Shown: piece after piece, positions 1 through 13,901 of the stretch
Position numbering within the stretch: the stretch's first letter is position 1
Layout: every line of letters starts with the position of its first letter
Origin: Aphelenchoides besseyi
Taxonomy: Eukaryota; Nematoda; Chromadorea; Rhabditida; Aphelenchoididae
Assembly: GCA_024699855.1 (NCBI GenBank)
Contig: JAMPIQ010000001.1
Coordinates: 14,012,001 to 14,076,000 of the forward strand
Length of the DNA stretch: 64,000 nucleotides
Reading direction: 5' to 3'
Made by a program: the position numbers and the translations under genes
Notes under the pieces: model-generated
The model's database searches: none
What the model was told of the DNA's origin: nothing
The model's input: the letters and a program-made list of their open reading frames with translations, nothing else

Positions 1-1975
1 GAGCTCAGAAGCCTCCCGAACCGTTCTCTTCATGGCCCTGATTAAAAGCCACGGGTTTGCTGGTTTTTGAGACTTTAACGCGTGGGTTAGTTTCCGAGGT
101 TCGAAATAAAGTCGGCGGTTTAAATCGTGAAGACGAAAGAGAGTTGTGAAGGGCAGAAATCGAAGGAGACGTTGTGGCTGAATGCGTTGATTCTCGGAAA
201 AAACCATCTGCTTGTGCTCGTTGAGTGGCTTCGAAACAAAAGAATAAGTAGACAAAACTTTTGTGTTTGGGCATTTCGCGAACTTCAAGTTCAATTGTTC
301 AAAGCCAAACTGGAACGGTGAGAATGGGATCCCGATTCGAAAGCTACCATTTCAAAACGGTTCATACGTCGAAAATATTCACGTTCGGATTACAAAAACC
401 CTTTCCACTTTTCACGCGCAAATCAAACCCGTGAATCGACGACGAGTCGCGAATTTTTGTTTGTTTACTTCGCGGCGTCGAGAAGACAAAAAACTTTGCT
501 CTCGGCTCATTTCTGCAATTTCCCGCCACAACGTCTGATGAGAAGTGTTGGGAAGAGGATAAAAATAGAAATTAAAAACAAACCAACGGACGCGTGAAAA
601 GAAGTGTGTTGGGGAACAAAGACGACCGTCGTTTAGCAACCACAAGTCGAAATCTATTCTTGGATGGGAGGCTTCACGATTCTTCTGGCTGATGAATAAT
701 GAAATCGAGGACAATTGTGGTCAACATCGGTGTTGAAAACAAAAGAGAATCATCGCAAAGTTGACGTTTTGATTGGTAAGTGGCTTAGTCTCTCCTGGCT
801 CATTATCTTTTTGGTCGCGATTATGAATTCCCACAGAAGAAGCGTAATTATCCGGAATACTCTACGCCAATCCACCGATGTTCTTTGGTCGTTTTCGTTA
901 ATCCACGGACCACTTTTTTGATTTGAAACGGCCCATTGAGTTGTAAAAAGCAAACAATCGAAAACGTTCGACAAAAAGAAACATTAAAAGACGGTTGCAG
1001 AAAACTTTTACATTCAAAGGCAGCGATTTTGTAATGATAATTAGAAGCACTGGAGCGAAATTTAACGACCAGGTGGTACTTCACAATAGCCATTTTGATG
1101 CAGCTTCCATTCAAATTGCATTACAGACATTTGAGGTCTACGGATAGTTTGCTTTCGAAGATTCACCGTTTTAGTTCACGAGGTTGTAAATCAAATGAAA
1201 TTGTTTGCTCGCTGTGAGTCACGATGTTTGATTGCGTGAAGCGAACAAAACGTCAATCAATATGAAGGTGAACCAGAAGGTTATTTCTGAACACCGAACT
1301 CAAAATAGCAACCTCGATTATAAACCACAACATACGAATTTCTACTATCCACTGATTGTGAACAAATATTTACGGTCAGCACGCGAATTCGTACGAGTGA
1401 CACGAACCGTAAGGTTAACGAGTTTTATTGATTGGATTAAAGCCGAGAATGGACGTCTAATTACATTGGTCCATCAATGAAGTTGGTTACAACGACAACG
1501 TTTGGAAGCTTCTTGTTAGCGAGCTGACAATCGGTTCTGAACATTGTGAACATCAAACCAACTCCCAAAAGAATTGGAAAAGCGAATTGGCCAAACGGTT
1601 GCGATTTTACGCCCAAAATTCAATTGTCATTGAAATCGACGAGCCCAAAGGTTTCGTATTGATAAACGGATTTGCGAAACAAAATTCAATTTCTAGAAGA
1701 GCACGAGGTTTGCTGTTCGTAATCGAATCAAAACATTTAGAGACGGTGGCCTATCGAACATTGTTGGATTGGTCATTTGTAGTCGATAGTGTAAATGAAC
1801 ACTTGTTCAATCAACATCGAATTATCATTTCAAAAAATTTGACAATTACCTTGAAGCCAACTTCGTTAAATCTTTTGACAACCAATCATAAGTAAACAGA
1901 AATTTATGCATGAGAGGTAAAGCCTTATTTATAGAAATGTAATCAACTATATAGACTTCTTTGGAGAGTGAGCAC
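1..1975. other. No supported gene
   Basis: I see no exon chain here. Short open frames occur on both strands (for example 1587-1895 on + and 412-714 on -), but they lack plausible starts, splice sites or recognisable protein sequence. The stretch near 1900-1975 is probably the 3' flank of the isocitrate dehydrogenase gene that ends at 1976 on the minus strand. Confidence 0.6.
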
Positions 1976-3510
<1,535 letters not shown>

Positions 3511-4354
3511 TTTGGCGGTCAAAAACCTAAAGATTAAAAGTTGGAGGTTTGCAGTCACGTTTAAGAGCACGAAATGACCTTGAAAACACGAACGACTGTT
3601 TTCATTTCAACTCTCGACTGCTGGCCATTCAATGTCGAAGGAGCATTAATCAAGCGCCGACACGTGCGCTGCAATGACGAAAAATCTTAGTTGGAGGAGA
3701 ACTCAACTGTTCATCATCTTTGCGCTGATAAGAAAGCAGACCGCCGAGTTTACGTAATCGAAAATGATTTCACGTGTCGTCGATTGGGAACTCCATTTTA
3801 ATTGGTCAGTGAAAAGAAGGTCGAGATTTAAATGTTCGAAAAATGAAAAAAAACGTGACCGTTGAACGACCATGTGACGACCGTTCCGTTTTCCCTTGTT
3901 CCTATGGTTGTTTGCACGTTGCAAGCACGCGGAGCAGAAACGTTCCTGCGGGCAGCTGCCGTTCCGAAACATTCGAGGAAATTGGCTAAAGAATGAAAAA
4001 CACAAACCTAAAGCACAAAAACATTCTCACGACCATTCCCCGATCATAAACTCATTAAGAGCAGGTAAACGTCAAATCGAGTAGTCAGTGAACGCAACGA
4101 ACCACCGATGAGGATTAAAACTCGGTGGAAAATGGACCCTGAAATCTTTTGACTCGAACGCTAACTCTACGGAAACAGTTGACAGTCTTTCATGGCGTCA
4201 GTTTTGCTCGCCGTCGCGTCGTTCCAGCTTTTTTTCGCGCCGCGTTCTTCGTGCCATTTCAGTCGGGAGTTTGTGGTAGAAACCTGAGTTTGATTGAAAA
4301 ACATTTCGGTTTTGACTTTAGATTTCGGTTGCCGTTGTTCTGTGCATTGCGGCA
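3511..4354. promoter_or_regulatory. Shared upstream region of two divergent genes
   Basis: About 840 bases separate the start of idh (minus strand) from the RSF1-like start (plus strand), so this stretch must hold the promoters of both. I see no TATA box in a convincing position and no other gene. A TTTAG acceptor near 4321 lies about 34 bases before the RSF1-like ATG and probably marks its trans-splice site. The short ORFs inside look like chance frames. Confidence 0.5.
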
Positions 4355-7300
4355 ATGAGTACGAAAAACGACGACGGGGCTGAGTTGCTGGAGAACGAAA
4401 AGCCTGCGGAAACGAATGGAACAAACGTCGAAATTGCTGAAACGGAACAACCAGAAACGTTCGTGGAGTCGAACGAACAACCCGAAGGATCGAATGAGCC
4501 CGTTGAAGATGAACAAGAAGACGAGCAAATAGATGAGGATGAGGAGCTCGAAGACGAAGAACCGATTGTTGAGGAGCCAAAGGCCAAAGTTATAACACAA
4601 AAAGATCATAAAGTTTTGTATTCGGATCCTAGTTTCGCCGAAATCTGCTCGTTCTTTAACACCTTTGGTTCAGCGTTGGGTTTGAAGTTCTCATTTGAGA
4701 AATTGGAGAAAATGTTGTGTACATACGAAAACGGAAAAGGTGAGAGAGTTTGAGGAGAGCGATTTCGATTTCTATTTTCAGTCACTCGGGAACTAATTGA
4801 TCTCCAGTTGTCGTTGATGCGTAAGGTCTACATGAAGTGGGCGAGGATCGATAAGTTTGAAATGTGCATGTGAGTTGATTGATCATTTGGTTGAGTTGGA
4901 TTGTCGATTTCAGGGAAAAATTTTGCGAGATCTCACCCGCGCTGGACGCGGAAATTTCGTTGGAAATCAAACGTTTTGGTTACGACGATTTGCCCATGAA
5001 CGGAAAGCTTTCGATTCTGAAAGCACTGTGTGAAAGTCAATTTGACTATAATTACAAGTTCAAGGAGACCGTAAGCATTCGCTTATTAGTTTTGATTTCG
5101 ATGTTCTTTAGGTTTTTCACACGTTTCATCACTTTGAGCTGCGCTTGGCGCCCATTGGATACGATCGAAATGGCTGCGGTTTCTATTTTCAAAAGGATTT
5201 CGATTTGAATTTGCGCGTCTACTCAATCGAACCGGACGATCAGTCGGGAGCAAGTTGGATGCTAAGAGCGAAGTTTGTTTTGGCATTCAAATTCCAATTC
5301 ACGTGTTGATTTTGCAGATCACTCAAAGAACTCTACAGGTTGATTCAGGACCTAAAGAATCCGAACTACGAAGCAAAAGTCGAAGATGAAGATGTGGATT
5401 TGGACGAGGACAACATAGTGCAAAGTATGTAGTTTATTTTCGGTTATTATTGTCATTATTGTTTAGCTGCTGATGTCTCAAAATCGAAAGACGAAGATAG
5501 CAAAGACGCCGGTGATGCTGCAGAATTGTCGATTGAAATGTCCGAAGCAGAAAAAGAGCTGATTCAAATGTTTACGAAAAAGTGCACGTTCTGGGATGTT
5601 TTTCAAACTGACGATCAACTCAACAAGGTGAACAGAATGTCTACAAAGCTTAATGATTGTATGTTTAGAAGGTTAAATTGCGTGAGGAAAGAAGGAAGAA
5701 TCGTGAAAATGCCCCCAAGACAGTTCCGATTGAAAGTCAAAAACGTGAAGTAAAAGAGCAAAGCGAAGAGGTTGAGGATGAACAAAAACCGACGGAAGAA
5801 GCACCTGAAAGCGAAGAAGAAGATCTATCAGCGTTTATGGTAAGTTATAATTACAATATGCGGTCGAATAGACTATTGTTGTTGACACATTAAAGATCAA
5901 AGTAAACGTAACTTCTGTTTCAGGAAGATCGTCGAATTTTGCCACGTCGAAGTGCTCGAAACAATGCGATCAACAACTTGAAATCTTTGCTGCCAACTCG
6001 ACGAAAGCCTAGAGAAGAAAAAGGCAAAGAAACTGTCGAAGAGAAATCGGCCGAACAGTCCGAGGAATCGAGTGAAAACGAAGATTTCGAATCTGACGAC
6101 GAGGAGGAAGAAGGCGGATCAAGTGACGAGGAAGTGAGTTCTAAGTGAATTTAACAGCTTCAAAATCGCCATCGAAATTCTCAAGTATCGGAGATAGACA
6201 TATTATCGATTCCAGTTACTTAAGTATTATTTAAATTTTGTCTTTTAGTTTATTGGAACTCCGAGCAGGAAACCGGGCAGAAGAAAACGGTAAATGTTAA
6301 ATTTGCTTCAGATTTTAACTTTTCGTTTTAGAAAATCCGGAAAACCCAAAGCACCACGAAAACCTAGAAGTGCTCCAGTTTTGGAAAGGAAACGTGCACC
6401 AAAGGTATTCGAATGATGAATTCATAATCTCAACTTCTTTGTTTCTAGGCTGTTGCATTCGACGAAGAGTCGACGGATGACGACGAAATTGAGGAGAATC
6501 AAAAGGAGCGACGCAAAGCTACGGAAAAGACCTTGTGTATGAAGTGTCACAGCTCCAAACGTCCGGACGTTGTAAATCACAAAAGTCAATGACAGCTCCT
6601 AATCGACAATTTTGCAGCTTTTGCTTTGCGACATGTGCGACGATGCTTGGCATATTTGGTGTTTGAAGCCGCCGCTTCATTTCGTTCCGCCGGGCGACTG
6701 GTTTTGTCCGAAGTGTCATCACTCAATGCTCATTCAAAAGCTGTCGTTTGCGTTCATTCAACTTCAGGAGTTGCAGCAACAGAAAGAAAGAGAAGAACGA
6801 GAAAGGCAGATCGCCGAAGCGGAGTTGAAACGTCGCAACGAACTGCGCACTCAACGAGGAATCGATCTGAGGAACATAATCGCCAAACAAGTGAGTTGAA
6901 GGCACAAAACCCAATCGGAATGCGTAACAATCTAATTGAAATTCCCAATGGCGTGGTTGAAAAGTGCGCGCAATAAAAACGTCAAATTACCATAAAAAGA
7001 CGTTGCGATTTTTTGGTCCAAACGCCGGCGCTTCGCGATTCTTGTGTTTGAAATATCGAAAAAGAAAGTCACGAGTTTTATCGCGCCGTTTCTGTCGAAC
7101 GAGCGTCCGCTTGTTTTGCTGTACGTTTCGTTGTTGCAACGCGTCTTCTGGAAACACGATCGGACGCCGCAAAATGGCAAATCGTTTTCGCTCTGTTGGC
7201 ATTTCTGTTTGCTTATTGATCAGAAACGTGCACACTCTGACGAGGGACGTTTAATCTGCAATGAATAACAACAATGTAAGTTGCTTTGTGGCCTCTTCTT

Positions 7301-10251
7301 GCTGATTCATCTCTTACGTCTTGGCAGCCAATTTCACAACTCCGAAACGATTCACAATTGTCAGCGAATTGGCCGTTAAGGGGAGGGGGACGAGAAGTCT
7401 AGTGAACTGAAAGAGCAGTTCGTTTTGGTTGTGGAGTTTTTTGGTCCACGATTTGTGTCTCACGTTTTTTTCGTTCCACTCCAACGCGACGAATGTGTCA
7501 TCCCCAAAAAAACAACATTCCCTTGTTGTCTTGTTGACGAAACGAGTCGTTGGAGGTTCGTACAGAGCGTGGATTTTGGCGCGCTTTTCCCAGTCACGCC
7601 TTCGAAATGCGTATTCGTGTGGCCGTCCAATCGATTTTTGTTTAACAATTAAAACGCCCTGGCCTTTGCTCTCGACATTCACGATTCGCACGGTCAAAAA
7701 ACGTTTTCGAACGCTTCCGGCGCAATAAAAAGCGAACACGTGAATTCGCGTTTTCATTTTCTTGTTGTTTATAGGAATACGCTGACGAATTAGAAGATTC
7801 GCCCGAAGAGACGGACGACGGACAACGAAAGTCGAAGCGTCGCGCCTTGAAACGTGTGTTGAAACGGACGGGCGGCTGGCGAGATTCGAACTCGCATCCC
7901 GTTGGACCGGTTATGACCATTGCCGAAGGTCGTTCAAGACGTCAAGTTCACAAAGTCGATTACAACTTTCAAGCTTACGACGAGCAGTTACAAGAGGCCA
8001 TGGACGCCATCGACTCACCACCACCCAATGCACAAAGAGGTACGTTCGAATTGACAACAATCAGTTCGTTGATCTTGTTTTCAGACGAACGACCGAATGG
8101 TTTGGGTCGTGGAAAAGACATGGCCAACATCTACGAGGCCGAGGAGCGTCGTCGTGGAAGCATTGACGAGAGTTCGGAACAAAACGATCATCAAGGCGGT
8201 GGTGATGTACCGCAAAACAACGACGATCAGACAAACGAATTGAACGGTGAAGCAGCTGAATCGGAAGCACCGAAACGACAAGTTGGGCAACCGCCAAAAA
8301 AGAAAACTCGCAAATCGACGAAGAAACTTACCGATTTGGATCTGGACAATCGAACCGAGTCTTCAGATTCCGAAGAATTCGAACCATCAGAAAGTGAATT
8401 AGACGAACAAGAAGACGACGTTCCATCAGAAGATGAATACATTCCTTCGGAGGAAGAAAGACGACGGTATGTTTCTTTTTTGCTGTCAAAGAGATTTTCT
8501 CTTTGTTTAGCGGTCGATCAGGTGGTGGACGAAAAGCTCGAACTCGTTCGGACGATGAGGTAAGGAATTTGACAAACTTTACAACCGAACTTCTTTTTTC
8601 AGTTCATTAATGACGAAGACTCCGATTCTGATTTTAATCCCGGACGTTCGAAGAAACGTGCAGGTACTCAAAAACGTAAAGTTGGTGGTCGCGGTGGTCG
8701 TGGAGCAAGTAAGTGATTTTCTTTCTTTCTATTGATTATGACTCTCCTCTTAGAACGTCGAAAGTGGAGTGATAGCGAAGAGGAGACTGATGAATCAGAC
8801 GCGAACTTCGAATCGGATTCCAGTTTCGACGATTCAAAAGCTCGAAAACGTAAGGCTCCAGCAAAGCCGGCAGCTAGAAAATGGGATCCGAAAGGCGAAT
8901 CGTCGAGTGAGGAAGAGGAAGTTGAAATGGAATACGGTAAGCCAACATACGTTTTAAAAAAGCAAAATCCATTTCAGACGAAGAACTCGAGAATCCACGA
9001 CCCTCACGACGTGCGGCCAAAGAAGTCAAAAACAAAATTGCCAGAATTGAAGAAGAAGTTGAAGATGAGGAATTGGAGAGTGATGAAGAGCCCGTAACTG
9101 GAGATTCAGAAGTCAAACGAGCCGTCGGCCAAGCACCACAACATCGGGCTCCAACACGAAATTCGGCAAAATCAAAGAAATCGGACGACGAGGAGTTTCA
9201 ACCGAGTGATAGGTGAGTTATCTGAGAGTTTTCAAATTGAAATTCGTTTCATACAACAATTTCTTGGTTTAGTGAGGTCGATGAAGCCGAAGAGAACGAT
9301 GAAGAAGAAGAGATCGAAGAAGAAATTGCTCGTGAATTGAAGGATAAACGAGAAAAACAGAAACAACGAAAGATTTCCATTTCGGATGAAAGTAATGGCG
9401 AAGATGAGAAACCAGTCGCTCCAAAAGCTAAACCAATGGCGAAAGCAAAACCAATTCGCAAATCCCCATCCAAACCGAAGGTGGCAAATCGTAAATAAAC
9501 ACAATTTAAATTGATATTTAAGGTCGTTTCATCTCCCGATCCACCGGAAGATCCGATTTTGAGTAACAACGGTTCACCGGTTGCAGCCAAACCCCGTGGT
9601 CGACGTCCTTCTCGTCCAATAGTCAAACCGCAAGTCGAATTGAAAAGTCCGCGGTTGGCTCGTAAACCGCGTGGTAAGAACTCGACTGCTACACCGCCTA
9701 CTGGATCACCTGCAACTTCTGTTCCATCGACTTCGACGGTCGTTCATCACGCTCCAGCCGCTCACGCTGCTCATTCCTCGACCGGTCCAGTGATTTTGCC
9801 AATTCAACGATCTCCCGTGGTCACATTGCCTCCACAATACGTCGGTCAGCCCTACGCTTTACCACCGCATGTTCGACCTGTAACTTATGTCCAACAACCG
9901 CCGGCACATATTATCCAACATGGCCATCCATACGAATATTATTGTGAGTTGAATTGTAGATTATAATTGAACATCTCTTTTTAGCAGCTCCGCCTCATTA
10001 TTTGCAACCTAATGGACCACCACCGACTTCACAGCACGCATATCAAGCTGCTCATTTGCCATCAAATTCGTATCAATTTTACACGATGCCGTGAGTTCTT
10101 TCGATCATTAGCATTCTATTTGCAAGGTTTTAGCACTTACACAGCCGCTGATCAAAGTCAAGTTACTCAACTTCAACCGATGCGTTCCGTCGTCGATCCG
10201 GACAGTTTGGGTGGAGCATTGGCCGGAGCCATTAATCCTGATGCACTTTAA
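4355..10251 (+). CDS. RSF1: RSF1-like chromatin remodelling and spacing factor with PHD finger
   Basis: This is the nematode counterpart of RSF1 (HBXAP), the histone-binding partner of the ISWI ATPase in the RSF nucleosome-spacing complex. About 20 exons give roughly 1340 residues, against about 1440 in human RSF1. After an acidic leader (1-85) comes the DDT/WHIM-like region (about 86-300), with [16 protein letters not shown] and [17 protein letters not shown] matching RSF1. The PHD finger (about 545-590) has the C4HC3 pattern in [30 protein letters not shown] and DWFCPKCH, followed by a Glu/Arg coiled coil. Next come the RSF1-specific blocks [18 protein letters not shown] and [11 protein letters not shown]. 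The rest is serine/acid patches alternating with basic patches and a Pro/Tyr-rich tail that ends at TAA 10249-10251. One intron (6891-7774) is unusually long. The reading frame is intact. Small internal exon edges are approximate. Confidence 0.9.
6891..7774 (+). other. Long intron within the RSF1-like gene
   Basis: The donor is AAACAA|GTGAGTTG at 6891 and the acceptor is TGTTTATAG at 7774, giving 884 bases against about 45 for the other introns. Frame is kept across it (…IIAKQ to [10 protein letters not shown]…). ORFs up to 147 codons occur in it on both strands, but none has start, splice or protein features I trust. It is richer in CpG than the short introns, like the long intergenic spacers, and might hold an internal promoter or enhancer. 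That function is inference. Confidence 0.7.
7872..7895 (-). other. tRNA T-arm-like sequence inside an RSF1-like exon
   Basis: On the minus strand a perfect five-pair T-arm can be read: GCGAG-TTCGAAT-CTCGC. It contains a close match to the RNA polymerase III B box. On the plus strand the same bases are read in frame as WRDSNSHP, a typical translation of antisense tRNA 3' ends. I cannot find a matching 5' acceptor strand, D arm or anticodon arm, so this is not a tRNA gene. It may be an exonised fragment or chance. Confidence 0.3.
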
Positions 10252-10385
10252 TTCTCACCTTCATGGTATATTTTGTTCTAATGATCTTATTTGCCGTTTT
10301 TTGCTCAAATCTGTTAAATATCAAACGGCCAGTTTGTTTTCACTTTCCTTGAGATTCTCGGAGGGCAAACGGTTTTGTTTATTAA

Positions 10386-10391
10386 AATAAA
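10386..10391 (+). terminator. Polyadenylation signal AATAAA (RSF1-like gene)
   Basis: A canonical AATAAA lies 135 bases after the RSF1-like stop codon and about 20 bases before the stop of the convergent NADAR gene on the other strand. It is the best candidate 3' end signal for the RSF1-like mRNA. Confidence 0.6.
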
Positions 10392-10410
10392 TGTTTAATA
10401 TTGACCACAT

Positions 10411-11195
10411 TCACGTATTCGAAGTCTTCAATTCTTCACGAACTTGCATCAATGCAACTCCCAACAAGTTTCGACCGCGCCACAGTTTCGGATTCGCAAC
10501 CTTCGGATTGTTTTCGCCCATTCCTATGCCCCAAATGCGATCTCGTGGAGCTGCTTCAGCCAACAACGCGTTGCCAGTTCCGATCAGGAACTCGCGAAGA
10601 GTTTGATTTTGACCGAACTTCTCTCTTAAAACTTCGACCATAATCTTAAAATTGAAGTCAGAAATTGCCCTCGACTTTCCGTTTACATTCAGCGAGATTT
10701 GATCCCACAAAGTCTTGTCGAAGCCGCTGACTTTTCTTCCAAGCATTTTGCAACGTTTCGGATCCGTTTCACGCAGAATTGCCTCTTTGGATTGATCGTC
10801 TTTGAACTGTTTTGCTTTGGAGTACATGAACGCTTGTTCCGATGTGTAGAACTCGTGACCTGAAAGTCGAAATCTCAATTCGAAGATTAAAAGTCACGGA
10901 TTTTACCATCGAATTTGAATTTTGTTTGAAAGAAATTACTGAAACAATAGCGATGTGTATAGAAGGGCATTATTGGTCTGCCATCTTGCACCGATATGAC
11001 TTGCTTCGGAGTCTGCAACTCGGAAGTCACAACGGCGCCAACGTTCATGTTGATTTGCAACTGATTTGCCAACTGTGGTTTCTTTCGGATCCAACTTTTG
11101 CCATTAAGCGAACTCGTCGATCGAGCCATTGGTAAGATGATGGTTGCGAAAGCGGAAACGTTCGCTTTATTTGTACTCAGCGGTGTCACTCGCAT
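10411..11195 (-). CDS. NADAR-domain protein (YbiA/RibX-like N-glycosidase family)
   Basis: Two exons encode about 245 residues. The domain lies in roughly the last 170: FYTHRYCFSNFF, then across the intron HEFYTSEQAFMYSKAKQF, DPKRCKMLGRKVSGFD, LLAEAAPRDRIWGIGM and PKLWRGRNLLGVALMQVR. These are the conserved blocks of the NADAR (DUF1768, YbiA) family. Characterised members remove ADP-ribose from guanine bases in nucleic acid or hydrolyse N-glycosidic bonds of riboflavin precursors; which applies here cannot be read from sequence. The first 75 residues are poorly conserved and rich in Ser and Asn. The start at 11193-11195 is the most upstream ATG of the frame that leads into the domain, but another first exon is possible. 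No lesions. It converges on the RSF1-like gene. Confidence 0.82.
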
Positions 11196-12334
11196 AAACC
11201 AAATTCGGTCATTAGTTTACGCCCAGAACGCATAGTTGTTTGTTCTTCCATCAATTGAAGTTGCGAAACAAAATGGTCAAAGTCGAAAGCTCGTTTCGTT
11301 TGAAAACACGTCGAAATGCTCCCTCTCGCTGAGTCACTTGTTTCTTTGCTCAGACGTCGCTTTTTATTCTTCACTGCCCTCCCCCCACACAATTTCAAGT
11401 TCACGTGATTGCGAAATTTGGAATCAAAATTTAAACAAAAGTACCTTATTTCACAATCGGAAAGTAAACAAAATAAGTTCATGTATGACCTTTAGAATCA
11501 ATTTGAATCAGTAATCTTCAAAATACTTTGTTCATATACTCAGTACCATCGTTATGGTTTCGATAACAAAGGGCATCATGCAAAGGTTATGTCGGAAGCC
11601 TACAAGTGGCTTGTAAGTTTACACAAACAGCCGACAATTTAGTACAATCAATTGCCAAGAAGAAATAGCTGTGGAACTTGTTTTCAATGTCAATCGAAAC
11701 TTTCTTGACGCGCGAAAATGAAGTTCAATGGTCACGTCTGCATTGTGGACTTTGAGAGAGTCAGTTGAAATCATGCTTCTAATCACTCGGAAACCTTAAG
11801 ATAAAGAGTGAAACAATTGAGTTTAAAAGAGTCACATATTAGCCAAGAAATAAACTCAATTACTCAATCCAAAGCTTCACTTCAAATCAAGCAATAGGTA
11901 CAATAAACGTCAATCGTTCCATTCGCAAAACAACATGTATTTCAATGTCACCAGAAAACGTGATCGATTGTTGGTAACATCTTTGAGTACAAAGAGAAAA
12001 GCGGTCGTTCCAGGAATTGAATTCATAGATTCGGTTGCGAAGACATTTTCGGTTTACTTTACGATGAGTTCGAGAGAGTGAGACAAAAATTGATTCGTCA
12101 AGATCGAAATCGCGACTTCGGAAGATTTTGCGGCATTTCCGTAGACTGATTGGCGATCTTCAATTTCGCTTATGAGTCTCCTGTGGATTTTCGTCAAGGA
12201 CAAAGAAAATAGTTTGCTGTTAACTTTTGAGTAACTGAGAAGAGTAATTAGTCTCCTAGTTTTGTGTAATCAATTTTCGTTTGTGCGGTCAAAACGAACA
12301 CTCGCAACTAATTACGTGGTTGTTTTCAGCTGAA
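11196..12334. other. Intergenic region, no gene seen
   Basis: About 1.1 kb lies between the divergent NADAR and transporter genes. It presumably contains both promoters. I find no splice-supported coding sequence and no RNA gene. Confidence 0.6.
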
Positions 12335-13611
12335 ATGACGATTCCGATCGCTTCTTCATCGACAACAACCAATGAGTTCGGGAGGTTGACAAGAATCTGG
12401 AGTGCTGTTCTCTACGGCAGCTGTTCGTTTACGATCGTGTTTGCCAACAAGTACGTACTTACGAACTTAGGGTAGGTTCAACTTGATATCTAACTAATTG
12501 ATTGATAGTTTCCCGTCGTTTTTGATTTTCGCATTGTTTCAAATGATTTGTACTGTGGTTTGTTTGTCGTTGGCATCCGCCTTTTCGTTAGTTCAGATTC
12601 CTCGCTTCAACTCTTCGATACCCAAGAAAGTAAGCGGGTTTATTTCGATATATCAATCGCACTTGTGTCGTTTAGATCTTTCCATTGCCATTGTTCTTTT
12701 TCGTCGGTTTGATAACCGGATTGGGTGGAACACAACGGTTGAGTTTGCCAATGTTTACGGCTCTCAGGCACACAACCATATTCTTGACTTTGTTGCTTGA
12801 ATGCGCAGTTTTCGGGTTTGATCCAATGATTAATCCAATTTTGGGCTCTTAATTTCAGATCATATCCATCGGTTGGTGTTAAAATCAGTGTTGTTTTGAT
12901 TATTGGAGGTTCACTGTTAGCTGCTGCGTAAGTGAGCAGTTGATTGGACTCATTGTTTTGGTTTTCGTTATGACTTAGCTTTTGATGCCGAGGGTTACGC
13001 TTTGATTTTTGTGAACAACTTTGCCACAGCACTTAATGGAATTTGTTTGAAACAGAAGTTGGATTCTAATGTTCGTTTGTGAAGATAACCTCTGACCGGT
13101 TTACTTTTAGGAGCTGGGTACCTACGGACTGCTTTTCTACAATGCTTTTTTCATGATTCCGATCGCCATTGTGATTATTTTGTTTACAAATGATCTGGAA
13201 AAGGTAAACGATCGGAAGGTCATGTAATAATTTGAGTTTAAGGTCACTTTCTTTTTCACCATTTCCAATGTTCGATTCTTTGCCCTTGCGGTCATGATCT
13301 CGACCTTCTTTTTCGGTCTTCTGCTCAATTACTCCATGCTCAGATGTACGGAAGTGAATTCGGCACTAACAACGACAATTGTTGGAGCAATAAAAGTATG
13401 GTAGTTAGACGACAACAACGCCAACTGTTAAGTTCAGAATACGGCCATTACGTACATTGGAATGTTGGCGAGTGGTGACTACGTGTTCCAAATTTTCAAT
13501 TTCCTTGGTGTCACACTCACAGTCTTCGGTTCTGTTCTCTACATCTTTGTGGTCTTTGGATCGAAACCAACCAACGAATACAAACTTGTAGCTGTGGAGT
13601 CTAAAGGCTGA
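12335..13611 (+). CDS. sqv-7: Nucleotide-sugar transporter, SLC35D/SQV-7 family
   Basis: This is a Golgi/ER multi-pass transporter of about 325 residues with roughly ten hydrophobic segments. Family signatures are FPSFLIFALFQM, GLGGTQRLSLPMFTALR, LTLLLECAVFG, NNFATALNGICLKQKLDS, GTYGLLFYNAFFMIP, LLNYSMLRCTEVNSALTTT and VGAIKNTAITYIGML. SLC35D proteins exchange UDP-glucuronate, UDP-GalNAc or related UDP-sugars for UMP. C. elegans SQV-7 supplies them for chondroitin and heparan sulphate synthesis. The GLGGTQ…LPMFT…LR block and the KISVVLIIGGSLLAA segment resemble SQV-7 closely. Seven short introns keep frame. The ATG at 12335 follows the acceptor TGTTTTCAG by about six bases, a clear trans-splice arrangement. 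Substrate is inferred; another nematode SLC35D paralog is possible. Confidence 0.88.
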
Positions 13612-13901
13612 ATACCATCGATTCCTCAGTTGTGTTTTATTTTCGACAGAAAAACTTTAGGAAAATGCGGCAGTTAACGAGCAAAACAAAGTTACAATAA
13701 AAATCTTGGAAAAGCAAAAGACAACCAGAACGAGTGGATTTACCGGGGAGGAGGAGATACAACAGTAAAAGCGACTGTACAAAATAATCGGTTTATATCT
13801 TTTCTTTTGGAACACGTTTTGCCGAAAAACCGCCGATGTTATTCGAAATGCGGACGTTGTGACGATGTGAACAAACGGCGATAACACCGGCGGAGGAATT
13901 G

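Noticed and set aside
4167..4609. Overlapping minus-strand ORFs of 89-137 codons
   Set aside because: They are shadows of the acidic first exon of the RSF1-like gene, and several frames are open at once because of its biased composition.
7314..7757. 147-codon minus-strand ORF in the long RSF1-like intron
   Set aside because: Plus-strand ORFs of 75 and 99 codons overlap it, no splice or start signals support it, and the protein matches nothing I know.
7872..7920. A functional tRNA gene on the minus strand
   Set aside because: Only the T arm folds. No matching acceptor strand, D arm or anticodon arm is found, and the bases are inside a conserved coding exon.
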